Positions 46,116-54,055 of a DNA stretch of 64,000 nt are shown one piece after another. The notes beneath the pieces were generated by a model. That model was given only the letters and a program-made list of their open reading frames with translations. It did not search any database and had not been told where the DNA came from. Source of the DNA: a virus; the IMG/VR virus record IMGVR_UViG_3300031344_000002, positions 62,001 through 126,000 of that record. One strand, written 5' to 3'. The position numbers and the translations under genes are program-made. The stretch's first letter is position 1. Each line of letters opens with the position of its first letter.

Positions 46116-46121
46116 AATAAT

Positions 46122-46847
46122 ATGGCATCAACTTATACAATTTACGCAACATATGCATTAGTTCCAACCGGAAATACATCAGCATATAAACAAGCAATTC
46201 ATTGTAATTATATTAATAATATACAACTTGTTACCACCAATATTAATATCGAAGAACTTCGTATTAATTTTGTAAATAGTGGTGATTTTAAATTCTTAAG
46301 TAGTGCAACAACAAGTGGAATTGGATATACCGTACATAGAATATATGTAATATTTCAAAGAATTTTAAATCAACCCGGACAACCAATACCTCAACCAGTA
46401 TCAACAAAATGGAAATATTTAGATGTCACAGACCAAATAATTGGACATCACATTCCATTAACAGCAAACGATTTAACAAGTATTGTTTTTAAAATACCTT
46501 TCATAAATTATACACTATATCCAACATATAATTTAAATTATCTTAATTATCCTTCAGTAAGTCAAACAAGTCAATTATGTTTTGGTGATGAAGAATATTT
46601 TTTTGGAAATGTAACTACTGACATTAAAGCAGATGTTTATACTACAGATATGTCAATTAATGTGGATTTAAATGAATTTAATTCAAGTACTAATTTATCT
46701 TGGGAAGGTGGTTTTTCAAAAGTTTATATTAGTGAAGTTGCGTTATATGATAGTAATAAAAATTTAGTTGCTATTGGTAAATTGAATAACCCTGTGCCAA
46801 AAGATGAAACAATTTCCAGAACACTTCTTTTTGCATATGATTTTTAA
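46122..46847 (+). CDS. Probable tail structural protein (241 aa)
   Basis: A 241-residue beta-rich protein six bases after the previous stop. Features such as LSWEGGFSKVYISEVALYDSNKNLVAIGKLNNPVPKDE resemble phage tail-fibre adaptor or collar-type proteins, where an exposed domain ends with a conserved AIGKL..P.PK block. Function beyond virion structure is not established. Confidence 0.6.
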   Translation: MASTYTIYATYALVPTGNTSAYKQAIHCNYINNIQLVTTNINIEELRINFVNSGDFKFLSSATTSGIGYTVHRIYVIFQRILNQPGQPIPQPVSTKWKYLDVTDQIIGHHIPLTANDLTSIVFKIPFINYTLYPTYNLNYLNYPSVSQTSQLCFGDEEYFFGNVTTDIKADVYTTDMSINVDLNEFNSSTNLSWEGGFSKVYISEVALYDSNKNLVAIGKLNNPVPKDETISRTLLFAYDF

Positions 46848-46885
46848 AATAATCATAAAATTTTATATTTTTTTATAGTTTCTTA

Positions 46886-46894
46886 GTATTTATT
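46886..46894 (+). promoter_or_regulatory. GTATTTATT phage promoter motif
   Basis: GTATTTATTATAAATTA, only eight bases before the ATG at 46902, closer than elsewhere. This raises the possibility that translation starts at the in-frame ATG at 46926. Confidence 0.5.
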
Positions 46895-46901
46895 ATAAAT
46901 T

Positions 46902-47135
46902 ATGGATAAAATTTATAATAAAAACATGAAAGATTTACTTACACTTAATGATTCAAAACCAAAATCTATTATAATCGAAGGTGATTTACATAATAGATTT
47001 AAGTTATTATGTAAAGGAAAAAGTTTAAAAATTGGTGGTGTTATTGAAGACTTAATACAACTATATTTAGATAATCCTAAAGCAATTCAAAAAATGATTG
47101 ATGAATTTAAAGAAAAACAATTAAAATACGTATAA
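46902..47135 (+). CDS. Ribbon-helix-helix-like DNA-binding protein
   Basis: A 77-residue protein; the in-frame ATG at 46926 is an alternative start given the close promoter motif. SIIIEGDLHNRFKLLCKGKSLKIGGVIEDLIQLYLDNP has the strand-helix-turn-helix pattern of Arc/MetJ-type ribbon-helix-helix proteins, which bind DNA as dimers and often repress transcription. It precedes a resolvase and a GIY-YIG nuclease in one unit, so it may regulate this unit or phage genes. The DNA target is unknown. Confidence 0.6.
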   Translation: MDKIYNKNMKDLLTLNDSKPKSIIIEGDLHNRFKLLCKGKSLKIGGVIEDLIQLYLDNPKAIQKMIDEFKEKQLKYV

Positions 47136-47152
47136 TATATAAAGACACTATT

Positions 47153-47764
47153 ATGGAAAAATACATTTGGTCGTTAGATATTTCTACAACTAACATAGGT
47201 AGTGCTCTTTGGAGTGATAAAGGAAAACTTATTGAGCTTAAACATCTTGAATTAAAAACCGATAAAAATATTCCTATTGAAATTAGAGATATTCATAAAG
47301 CAGAAATTTTTAGAAAATATGTAAATGAATATAAAGAACGTATATTACATGAACTTAATGGTGAAATAATACATATTATTGTAGAAGAACCACTTGGTGG
47401 AAGTAATAATGCAAATACTGTATCATTACTATATGGATTCAATGGCATTTGTAGATATATTTTATTTATTGTATTTGGTTTATATCCTAAAAAAATAAGT
47501 GTATATGATTCACGTAAAATATTTTGTTCAGAATTTGTACATACTAAGAAAAGAAAAGGCGAAATTGTTGAAGAACTTTCATTTCCACTTGAATATCGTG
47601 ATAAAAAAAAGTTGTATATCTGGGAAAAAGTTTCTAAATTAGAACCCCAAATTGAATGGTTTTACAAAAAAGATAGTAAAGAACCAAAAGATATGTGTTT
47701 TGACTTAAGTGATTCATATGCGGTAGGTTACGCTGGTTTAAAAAAATTGGGTATTATTAAATGA
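47153..47764 (+). CDS. RuvC-like Holliday-junction resolvase
   Basis: A 203-residue protein with the RNase H-like core of RuvC: SLDISTTNIG (D9), IIVEEPLGGSNN (catalytic Glu near 79), and the C-terminal DLSDSYAVGYAG (two Asp). This fits phage junction-resolving enzymes that clear branched DNA before packaging, a job done in T4 by endonuclease VII. Its stop overlaps the next ATG by four bases, so translation is coupled. Confidence 0.75.
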   Translation: MEKYIWSLDISTTNIGSALWSDKGKLIELKHLELKTDKNIPIEIRDIHKAEIFRKYVNEYKERILHELNGEIIHIIVEEPLGGSNNANTVSLLYGFNGICRYILFIVFGLYPKKISVYDSRKIFCSEFVHTKKRKGEIVEELSFPLEYRDKKKLYIWEKVSKLEPQIEWFYKKDSKEPKDMCFDLSDSYAVGYAGLKKLGIIK

Positions 47765-48069
47765 AATATATATATTTAATACAATCATTAGAAAATAGTC
47801 ATTATAAAATTGGAGTATCTAAGCATCCTAATAAACGTCTAAAAGAATTGCAAACGGGAAACTCTTCTGAATTAAAATTAATTAATACATATAAATCAGA
47901 ATTTGCACATCAAATTGAAAGAACATTACAACGAAGATATTCACATTTAAAAAAAGAAGGTGAATGGTTCGATATGTCAATAATTAATGAAGTTATATTC
48001 AATAATGAATGTAGGAAAATTGAAGAAAATTTAATTTTTTTGAAAAAAAGTGGGAATGTATTTATATAA
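47761..48069 (+). CDS. GIY-YIG-like nuclease (T5orf172/MUG113 type)
   Basis: A 102-residue protein. YIYLIQSLENSHYKIGVSKHPNKRLKELQTG and GEWFDM match the T5orf172/MUG113 subgroup of GIY-YIG nucleases: the YIY and KIG replace GIY and YIG, the Arg of KRLKELQTG is present, and Glu is in the IERTL helix. It may be a small nuclease acting with the overlapping RuvC-like gene or a selfish endonuclease. The gene contains a GTATTTATA motif at its very end. Confidence 0.7.
   Translation: MKYIYLIQSLENSHYKIGVSKHPNKRLKELQTGNSSELKLINTYKSEFAHQIERTLQRRYSHLKKEGEWFDMSIINEVIFNNECRKIEENLIFLKKSGNVFI
48058..48066 (+). promoter_or_regulatory. GTATTTATA motif overlapping end of GIY-YIG gene
   Basis: GTATTTATATAAAATTT begins within the last codons of the preceding gene and would give a leader of about 120 bases before the ATG at 48192. 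The intervening 122 bases hold no ORF or convincing hairpin. Confidence 0.4.
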
Positions 48070-48191
48070 AATTTAATACATAATATGCAAAAAAATTAAA
48101 AAATGAACTCGGATTATTATAAACTCTTGCATTATCTATAAATTTGTATTAAGTTTGACGAAAATATAATTTTTATCTAAAATATTATAAT

Positions 48192-49628
48192 ATGAAAAGA
48201 GAAAGAATAGAAAAAGCAATTGAAGTTATAAATTATGCAATCAAAAATCAAATATCAGTTAAAGAAGCCTCAGTTAAATGCGGATATTCTGATACTTATA
48301 TAAAAAATATTAAAGCAATTGTATATGATGATTATGAAAATGGAATTCTTGAAGATGAATTATTCACATTATTTAATGATGCATATGAAGAATATAAACC
48401 TACAAATAAAGAATTTTCTGAAACCAATAATGAAAAACCAATCGACCTTCCATCCACACTTGACGGGGAAAAAATAAAATTTACTGCTAGTGGAAATGAA
48501 GCTGAAGCAGAATGGTTAAGTGGTTCAAATTATCCAGCAGACCATGTGAAAACACTTGAACAATTACTTGAAATATGTGAAGTAGATTTAAAACTTTGGA
48601 AAGTAAAAGATTTTTTGGTTAATAAATGGGATGTTTCAATGAAGGTTATGGATATTCCACAAACAATTCAAAATTTTCAAGTAAAAGCACGTCTTGAAAA
48701 AGATATTCAATATAGTGATTCAAAAGATATTCAAGAAATTTTTGCTGATATGGCACGTACTTATCAACCTCCTGTTCTTGATTGGACACCAATAAAACCT
48801 TCAAAAGGTAAAGAAAATAATTTGCTTGAAATATCAATATTTGATTTACATATAGGTAAACTTGCATGGGGTGGAGAAACTGGTGAAAATTATGATACAA
48901 AAATAGCACGTGAGAGATTTTTAATTTCAATTGAAAAACTTTTACATAGAGCAAGTGGATTTGAATTTTCACGTATTTTATTTCCAGTTGGAAATGATTT
49001 TTTTAATAGTGATACAATATTTAATACAACTACAAAAGGAACACAACAAGATGAAGACCTTAGATGGCAAAAAACATTTAATGTTGGTGTAAAATTACTT
49101 ATTGATGGAATCCATATGTTAAAACAAACAGGTGTTCCTGTAGATGTGATTGTAATTCCCGGTAATCATGATTTTGAACGTAGTTTTTATATGGGAAAAT
49201 ATTTAGAAGCATGGTTTAATAATGACCCACAAGTAAGTATAAATTGTGGTGCATCACCAAGAAAATATTATCATTTTGGTAATTTATTGCTTGGATTAAC
49301 TCATGGTAGTGAAGAAAAAGAAAGTTCGCTACCAATGCTTATGGCTACTGATATTGAATCAAAGCCAATGTGGAGTGAAACTAAATTTCATGAATGGCAT
49401 TTAGCACATATACATCGAAAAAGAAATGTAAAATATGAAATAAATAAAAGTAGAGAATTAAATGAAGACCTTGGTGTAACCATAAGATATCTTTCAAGTC
49501 TCACAGGTACAGAAGAATGGCATCATAAAAAAGGTTTTGTAGGTAGCATAAAAGCAGCAGATGCATTTATTTGGAATGATATATTTGGATTGGTTGCTAT
49601 ATTAAATACAAATATTATTTTAGAATAA
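48192..49628 (+). CDS. Metallophosphoesterase with N-terminal HTH-like segment
   Basis: A 478-residue protein. The calcineurin-like phosphoesterase motifs are FDLHIGK (D-x-H) near residue 217, GNDFFN near 270, GNHD (IPGNHDF) near 324, LTHGSE, and HIHRK near 406, so all metal-binding blocks are present. The N-terminal 50 residues (YAIKNQISVKEASVKCGYSDTYIKNIKAI) look helix-turn-helix-like. Such proteins may act on DNA ends or nucleotides. It is separate from the Mre11-Rad50 fusion. It opens a unit that ends at the terminator near 50908. Confidence 0.75.
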   Translation: MKRERIEKAIEVINYAIKNQISVKEASVKCGYSDTYIKNIKAIVYDDYENGILEDELFTLFNDAYEEYKPTNKEFSETNNEKPIDLPSTLDGEKIKFTASGNEAEAEWLSGSNYPADHVKTLEQLLEICEVDLKLWKVKDFLVNKWDVSMKVMDIPQTIQNFQVKARLEKDIQYSDSKDIQEIFADMARTYQPPVLDWTPIKPSKGKENNLLEISIFDLHIGKLAWGGETGENYDTKIARERFLISIEKLLHRASGFEFSRILFPVGNDFFNSDTIFNTTTKGTQQDEDLRWQKTFNVGVKLLIDGIHMLKQTGVPVDVIVIPGNHDFERSFYMGKYLEAWFNNDPQVSINCGASPRKYYHFGNLLLGLTHGSEEKESSLPMLMATDIESKPMWSETKFHEWHLAHIHRKRNVKYEINKSRELNEDLGVTIRYLSSLTGTEEWHHKKGFVGSIKAADAFIWNDIFGLVAILNTNIILE

Positions 49629-49645
49629 ATTAATAATTAAATGAT

Positions 49646-50173
49646 ATGGTTAAAAAAAGCAATAATTTAATAAAATTGGCAAAAGATAAAAAACCAAAAG
49701 ATAGTAAAATATCTACGCCAGAAAAAGATGAAAAAATAATAATCAGTCCTGAAGAGGAACGTGATTTAAAGGCAAAAGCGAAAGTTGAAGAACTATTACA
49801 AGATGTACAATTAACATCAGAAAAAAAAGAAGAAGAATTACTTGAAGTTGATGAAGAACCAAAAGGAATTGAATGGCTTGAAGAACAAATTCAATTACTT
49901 TCAGATGCGAATGAAAATCTTAAAGCAGAATTAATACTTACAAAAGAAGATTATTCGAAAATTTTTGAAGAAAATCAACGACTTAAAGATGGTGTTGGTG
50001 ACGGTGCAATAAAATTAAAAGTAATTGAATTATTTAATGAAATACAAAATAATCATCTTCAATTAGGTAGTGACCCAATAACAAATATTGGTAATTTTAG
50101 AATTTATTGTCCGGGCTTCTTAAATCGTTTAATATTATTCTTCCCATTTTTGGAAAGTGTTAGAAAATATTAA
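49646..50173 (+). CDS. Coiled-coil protein (175 aa), unknown
   Basis: A 175-residue Lys/Glu-rich protein. The N-terminal half is disordered-looking and the middle (LEEQIQLLSDANENLKAELILTKEDYSKIFEENQRL) is a coiled coil. The C-terminal 60 residues (VIELFNEIQNNHLQLGSDPITNIGNFRIYCPGF) look globular. Function unknown; it is downstream of the metallophosphoesterase by 17 bases. Confidence 0.55.
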   Translation: MVKKSNNLIKLAKDKKPKDSKISTPEKDEKIIISPEEERDLKAKAKVEELLQDVQLTSEKKEEELLEVDEEPKGIEWLEEQIQLLSDANENLKAELILTKEDYSKIFEENQRLKDGVGDGAIKLKVIELFNEIQNNHLQLGSDPITNIGNFRIYCPGFLNRLILFFPFLESVRKY

Positions 50174-50213
50174 ATAGTTAATATAAATAACCGAATTTTT
50201 AAATATAATAATT

Positions 50214-50627
50214 ATGAAAACATTTAACAATGATTTTATCGAAACAATCGATAATAAATACAATAAAGGAAAAAAGTCTAAAGAAAATCCATTAAAAAGA
50301 TGGAAAAGAATTGGTTTATTGAAAGATTTACCTGAAAATAGAATGGAAATGATGGCAAATTCATTTGAATATCTTTTAAATTTATTGGAAGAAATTGAAG
50401 AGAAGAAACCTTCTAATGGAGATGCGAATTCTATAGCATTCCCAATAATAAGACGAATTGGTGGTGTTATTGATATTACTAATAATGATATAGTAAATAT
50501 TGTTAAAGAAATTAACGAGCAATATAAAGATTATAATACTTTTGATGAAAAATTATATGGGGATGATAAAGAACTTGCATTTTGTACAGAATATTCCGAA
50601 AAGAAAATAAAGGAATTAAAAAATTAA
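50214..50627 (+). CDS. Unknown protein (137 aa)
   Basis: A 137-residue protein, mainly helical, with ENRMEMMANSFEYLLNLLEEIEEKK and FPIIRRIGGVIDI. It shows no known motif. It precedes another small gene by two bases and shares the unit with the metallophosphoesterase. Confidence 0.55.
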   Translation: MKTFNNDFIETIDNKYNKGKKSKENPLKRWKRIGLLKDLPENRMEMMANSFEYLLNLLEEIEEKKPSNGDANSIAFPIIRRIGGVIDITNNDIVNIVKEINEQYKDYNTFDEKLYGDDKELAFCTEYSEKKIKELKN

Positions 50628-50629
50628 TT

Positions 50630-50842
50630 ATGTATATTGATAAAGAAAAATGGAATTATTTAATTGAAAAACATTATATTTCTATTTGTGATAGAAAACA
50701 CCCACCATTTAAACACACAATAGTAGAAATGGTTGAATGGTGGTATAAAATAATAAGAATACAAGGTGAAAAGGAAGCAGAATTAACAATTAAATCTATA
50801 ACTAATTGTAATGATAAAGGAATTTTTTATCATCCTGTTTAA
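50630..50842 (+). CDS. Small unknown protein (70 aa)
   Basis: The ATG at 50630 is two bases after the preceding stop; an upstream start at 50582 would lie inside that gene. The 70-residue product has aromatic, basic and acidic residues but no family match. Its position argues for translation together with 50214. Confidence 0.45.
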   Translation: MYIDKEKWNYLIEKHYISICDRKHPPFKHTIVEMVEWWYKIIRIQGEKEAELTIKSITNCNDKGIFYHPV

Positions 50843-50907
50843 ATAAAAAATATAATAATATGAGTAAAATAATATTTTAAAAACAAAAATAATTTCTTTA
50901 GTTTCTC

Positions 50908-50947
50908 AATTTGCCATAAATCCTTTGAATTATGGCAAATTTTTTTT
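50908..50947 (+). terminator. Intrinsic terminator abutting primase promoter
   Basis: AATTTGCCATAA (50908-50919) pairs perfectly with TTATGGCAAATT (50930-50941) around a ten-base loop, followed by a run of T. It ends the metallophosphoesterase unit and overlaps the primase promoter region. Confidence 0.85.
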
Positions 50948-50954
50948 ATATTTG
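50925..50954 (+). promoter_or_regulatory. Host-type promoter of primase/sigma unit
   Basis: TTG at 50925-50927 and TATATTTG at 50947-50954, spaced by 19 bases. The start codon at 50960 is only six bases after the TTTG, where transcription normally starts in Bacteroidetes, so the mRNA is likely leaderless. Confidence 0.7.
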
Positions 50955-50959
50955 CATCT

Positions 50960-52024
50960 ATGAATAATTATCGTGGTCAAGAATTTTATAGTATAATTCA
51001 AAATATATTCGGTGACGTTCATGGAACTGGACCACAATTTCAGGTAGAATGTCCTATCTGTCAAGATAATAAATTTAATCTTGAAATAAATACGGCAAAA
51101 GGTAAGGGCATATTTAAATGTTGGTCGTGCCAGTCACCACCCTTCAGTGGTTCACTTTCTAAACTAATTTATTTATACGGGTCCAAATCAGACTATGCAC
51201 TCTATAAGTCATATGCAAGTATTTATAGTAATTATTCATATGAAAATAATAATGATGAACAAGAATATGTACAGGTTAAACTTCCAAGTGAAATGATATT
51301 ATTTTCTAAAATTGAAGAAGGAAATCCTGAACATTTTGAAGCATATAATTATCTTATTAATGAAAGAAAAATAAGTCGAGAACTTTTTTTAAAATATCGG
51401 TTTGGTTTTTGTACCACTGGAAAATATGCCAAGAGAATAATAGTCCCGTCTTATGATATGACTGGTGATGTGAATTATTTTATTTCACGTAGTTATGATT
51501 CAAAAGAAAAAAGAAAATATTTAAATCCTGTTGCAGATAAAAATAAAATCATTTTTAATGAAGGTTTTATTAATTGGGACTCAACCGTTTTTTTATGTGA
51601 AGGTGTTTTTGATGCATTTTCATTACCCAATGCAATTCCATTATTAGGAAAAACATTATCAATAACACTTTTTAATAAACTAAATGAATTAAAACCAAAT
51701 ATAATTGTTTTATTAGACCCTGACGCAATAAAAAATGCAATAAATTTATATCAAACATTACATACTATTTATGTTGGTTGTGAAGATAGAATTAGAATTG
51801 TCGAATTACCAATAAAAGAAGATATCGATAGACTTAGAAAAGATTATGGAATTGAAAAAGTAATTGAAACGCTGTATACTGCAAGAAAACTAAATAATAA
51901 TGATTGTTTTATAAATAAATTAACTAAACCTTATGATAATAGCAGTAGAGCAGGAAAAGGAAGATATGATTCTTATTCAAAATACTTTGAATGGAAATCC
52001 ACAAGCGCAAGAAAAACTATATAA
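50960..52024 (+). CDS. DNA primase, DnaG/gp61-like
   Basis: A 354-residue protein. The zinc-binding domain is CPIC (C31, C34) and CWSC (C54, C57). The TOPRIM domain contains LCEGVFDAF near residue 213 and LLDPDA near 253. This is the DnaG-type layout, small like T4 gp61 (342). It should prime lagging-strand synthesis. It starts with a probably leaderless mRNA and overlaps the sigma-like gene at its 3' end. Confidence 0.85.
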   Translation: MNNYRGQEFYSIIQNIFGDVHGTGPQFQVECPICQDNKFNLEINTAKGKGIFKCWSCQSPPFSGSLSKLIYLYGSKSDYALYKSYASIYSNYSYENNNDEQEYVQVKLPSEMILFSKIEEGNPEHFEAYNYLINERKISRELFLKYRFGFCTTGKYAKRIIVPSYDMTGDVNYFISRSYDSKEKRKYLNPVADKNKIIFNEGFINWDSTVFLCEGVFDAFSLPNAIPLLGKTLSITLFNKLNELKPNIIVLLDPDAIKNAINLYQTLHTIYVGCEDRIRIVELPIKEDIDRLRKDYGIEKVIETLYTARKLNNNDCFINKLTKPYDNSSRAGKGRYDSYSKYFEWKSTSARKTI

Positions 52025-52544
52025 TAAATATAAAAAACTTATTATGAATTTCTTAAAAGCTAAATATTCACAAAGTGATATTGATGATGTATCAGAAATA
52101 ATGATTAAAATTTTTATAAATTTAAAATTGTTCGATAATACAAAATCAAAATTTAGCTCATGGGTATTTAGCATTGCTAAAAATTATATGATAGATAAAT
52201 GGCGTAGCAATGCCACATTTAGTGCTGAAAATATTAATTATATAACAACAAATGATTGTATATCTACATCAAATAATAGTAATTATATTACATCAACAAA
52301 TATAAATAATCTCGAATTTATTACAAATTATAACATGGAATTTGAGAATAATAACTCAATAAATTATATTTCAAAACAATTATCACCTGAAGAATTTACT
52401 TTACTTGATATGAAATATGTTCAGGGATATGATTATTGTGAAATTGGAAAAGAATTTAATGTTTCAAGTTCTACAATTAGCAATAGAGTCAATTATATTA
52501 AAACTAAACTCAAAAAAAACAATCCAGAGATAATTTATGATTAA
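51966..52544 (+). CDS. Sigma-70 family factor (ECF-like), phage-encoded
   Basis: Start placed at ATG 51966, where the conserved pattern begins (MILIQNTLNGNPQAQEKLYNKY); ATG 51933 is possible. The 192-residue protein has region 2 (FLKAKYSQSDIDDVSEIMIKIF, FSSWVFSIAKNYMIDKWR) and region 4 (LSPEEFTLLDMKYVQGYDYCEIGKEFNVSSSTISNRV), the two-domain layout of ECF sigma factors. The gene overlaps the primase by 59 bases. In T4 the late sigma gp55 is also a reduced sigma-70 relative and its gene lies near genes 46 and 47, as here. It could direct RNA polymerase to the GTATTTATA motif. Confidence 0.75.
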   Translation: MILIQNTLNGNPQAQEKLYNKYKKLIMNFLKAKYSQSDIDDVSEIMIKIFINLKLFDNTKSKFSSWVFSIAKNYMIDKWRSNATFSAENINYITTNDCISTSNNSNYITSTNINNLEFITNYNMEFENNNSINYISKQLSPEEFTLLDMKYVQGYDYCEIGKEFNVSSSTISNRVNYIKTKLKKNNPEIIYD

Positions 52545-52549
52545 ATCAA

Positions 52550-52558
52550 GTATTTATA
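52550..52558 (+). promoter_or_regulatory. GTATTTATA phage promoter motif
   Basis: GTATTTATAAAAAATAT, ending 17 bases before the ATG at 52575. Confidence 0.65.
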
Positions 52559-52574
52559 AAAAATATTTGATATC

Positions 52575-53939
52575 ATGAAAAGAGGTATTTTTGAGTATGT
52601 TAATTTACAAAAGCAAAATCTTACCAGTAAAGAAGGTAAACCATATGTGAGATATATTGTAGTTTCTGATATAAATCTTGAAACAAAAAAAGTAAAAGAA
52701 AAATTAGCATCACTTGGTTTTCGATGGAATGGCAAAGAATGGTGGATATTTGGAAGTAATTTAACGCAAGAAATTCTTAATGCTTTAAAATCAATCAATG
52801 CTGAATTAGAAACACAAGGTGGTCAAACAGGTAATCTTCAGGATTTTCTTACACAATTAGAAAATCTAAAATCGGAAGTACAAAAATCAAATATGCCATC
52901 TAAAACAAAATCTGAACTCGAAACAAAAATTGAACAATATGTTGAAGATATTGCAAATGCAACTGATGAAAAAGCTGCTTCTGCTGAATTTCAAAAATTT
53001 TTAGACTTTTCACATAAATTTCATAATTATAGTTTTAGCAATATTATGTTAATCTATTTACAGGATTCAAAAGCATCTAAAGTTGCTGGTGAAGGTACTT
53101 GGAATAGAAAATTTAAAAGGCAAGTTATTGATAAAACAAAAGCAATTACTATTTGGTGTGGTAATAAATTTTATAAAAAATCTGATGGTAAATTAGCACA
53201 ATATACATTAGACCAACAAAAAAAAGATAGTGAATACATTAAAAAAGTTGAAGCTGGCGAAGCACCAACGAATAAAAATGAATTAGATGCAATTAAATCA
53301 AGAAAACAAATAGTTCATATAAAATACGACCCATGTATTGTTTATGATATTACAAATACATCTGGTGAACCAGTTCCAGAAGAACTAAATTGGAAAGGTG
53401 CTTATGATGACCGTGCAGATGCAAAAGCATTATTTATAATTTCTAAAAAAAGTCTTGAAAATATGGGAATTAAAGTAACTCAAAATCCTTCAAGTGGTGG
53501 TGAGGGTGGTTGGAGTAGTAAAGGTCATATAAATGTTAGTCAAGATGCAACAGGTAGTGGTGCAGCATCAACTATTTTTCATGAATGGGCACATGATTTA
53601 TTACATCATGAAGGTGGAAAATTTTATGATAAAGCAATGGATTATTTTCAAAAGAAAGGTGATTTAAATTATTCTGAAGTAAAACAAATAAGAGAAATTC
53701 AAGCAGAAACAATATCTGCAGTTCTTTGTAGATATTATGGATTACCTTCAGAGCATCATCCCACATATATGGCATTATGGCAAGCACAAGGTAAATTAAG
53801 CAGTAAACAATTAATAAAAGAAAATATTTCAACTGTTACTGATGTAAGCAATTTTATTATACATCAAGTTGATATTAATAGGGATGAATTTGATAAAGCA
53901 AGAGTGGAAATGCAACAACAAGTGCAACCAGAACAATAA
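52575..53939 (+). CDS. ArdC-like antirestriction/metallopeptidase protein
   Basis: A 454-residue protein. Residues about 1-60 (VKEKLASLGFRWNGKEWWIFG) resemble the HARP-like segment at the start of the helicase. Residues about 95-210 look like the ArdC N-terminal ssDNA-binding domain (FLDFSHKFHNYSFSNIMLIYLQ, ITIWCGNKFYKK). The peptidase domain has HEWAH (H336, E337, H340) and a downstream Glu near 377 (EIQAETISAVLCRYYG), the metal ligands of M78/ArdC-type enzymes. ArdC proteins protect incoming DNA from restriction. The gene has its own GTATTTATA promoter, so it may be made late and packaged. Confidence 0.7.
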   Translation: MKRGIFEYVNLQKQNLTSKEGKPYVRYIVVSDINLETKKVKEKLASLGFRWNGKEWWIFGSNLTQEILNALKSINAELETQGGQTGNLQDFLTQLENLKSEVQKSNMPSKTKSELETKIEQYVEDIANATDEKAASAEFQKFLDFSHKFHNYSFSNIMLIYLQDSKASKVAGEGTWNRKFKRQVIDKTKAITIWCGNKFYKKSDGKLAQYTLDQQKKDSEYIKKVEAGEAPTNKNELDAIKSRKQIVHIKYDPCIVYDITNTSGEPVPEELNWKGAYDDRADAKALFIISKKSLENMGIKVTQNPSSGGEGGWSSKGHINVSQDATGSGAASTIFHEWAHDLLHHEGGKFYDKAMDYFQKKGDLNYSEVKQIREIQAETISAVLCRYYGLPSEHHPTYMALWQAQGKLSSKQLIKENISTVTDVSNFIIHQVDINRDEFDKARVEMQQQVQPEQ

Positions 53940-53993
53940 TATATTCATTAGTTAAATACCATAATATAAAATTTTAACAGTTTTAAAAAATCC

Positions 53994-54024
53994 TTGCATT
54001 ATACATAGGGTTTCAATATATTTG
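53994..54024 (+). promoter_or_regulatory. Host-type promoter of Mre11-Rad50 gene
   Basis: TTG at 53994-53996 and TATATTTG at 54017-54024, separated by 20 bases. The ATG follows at 54056. Confidence 0.6.
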
Positions 54025-54055
54025 TAAAAATAATTTTATGTAATTTAATTATGAA

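Noticed and set aside
46848-46866. ATAAAATTTTAT palindrome as terminator
   Set aside because: It has no loop and only AT pairs, and could arise by chance in DNA this AT-rich.
48127-48146. Host-type promoter candidate: TTGCATTATC before TAAATTTG
   Set aside because: The two boxes are only nine bases apart, far short of the 19-20 bases seen at the three accepted host-type promoters.
51933-51965. Longer start for the sigma-like protein
   Set aside because: The extra 11 residues fall before the conserved region and deepen the overlap with primase; the start at 51966 is preferred, though not proven.
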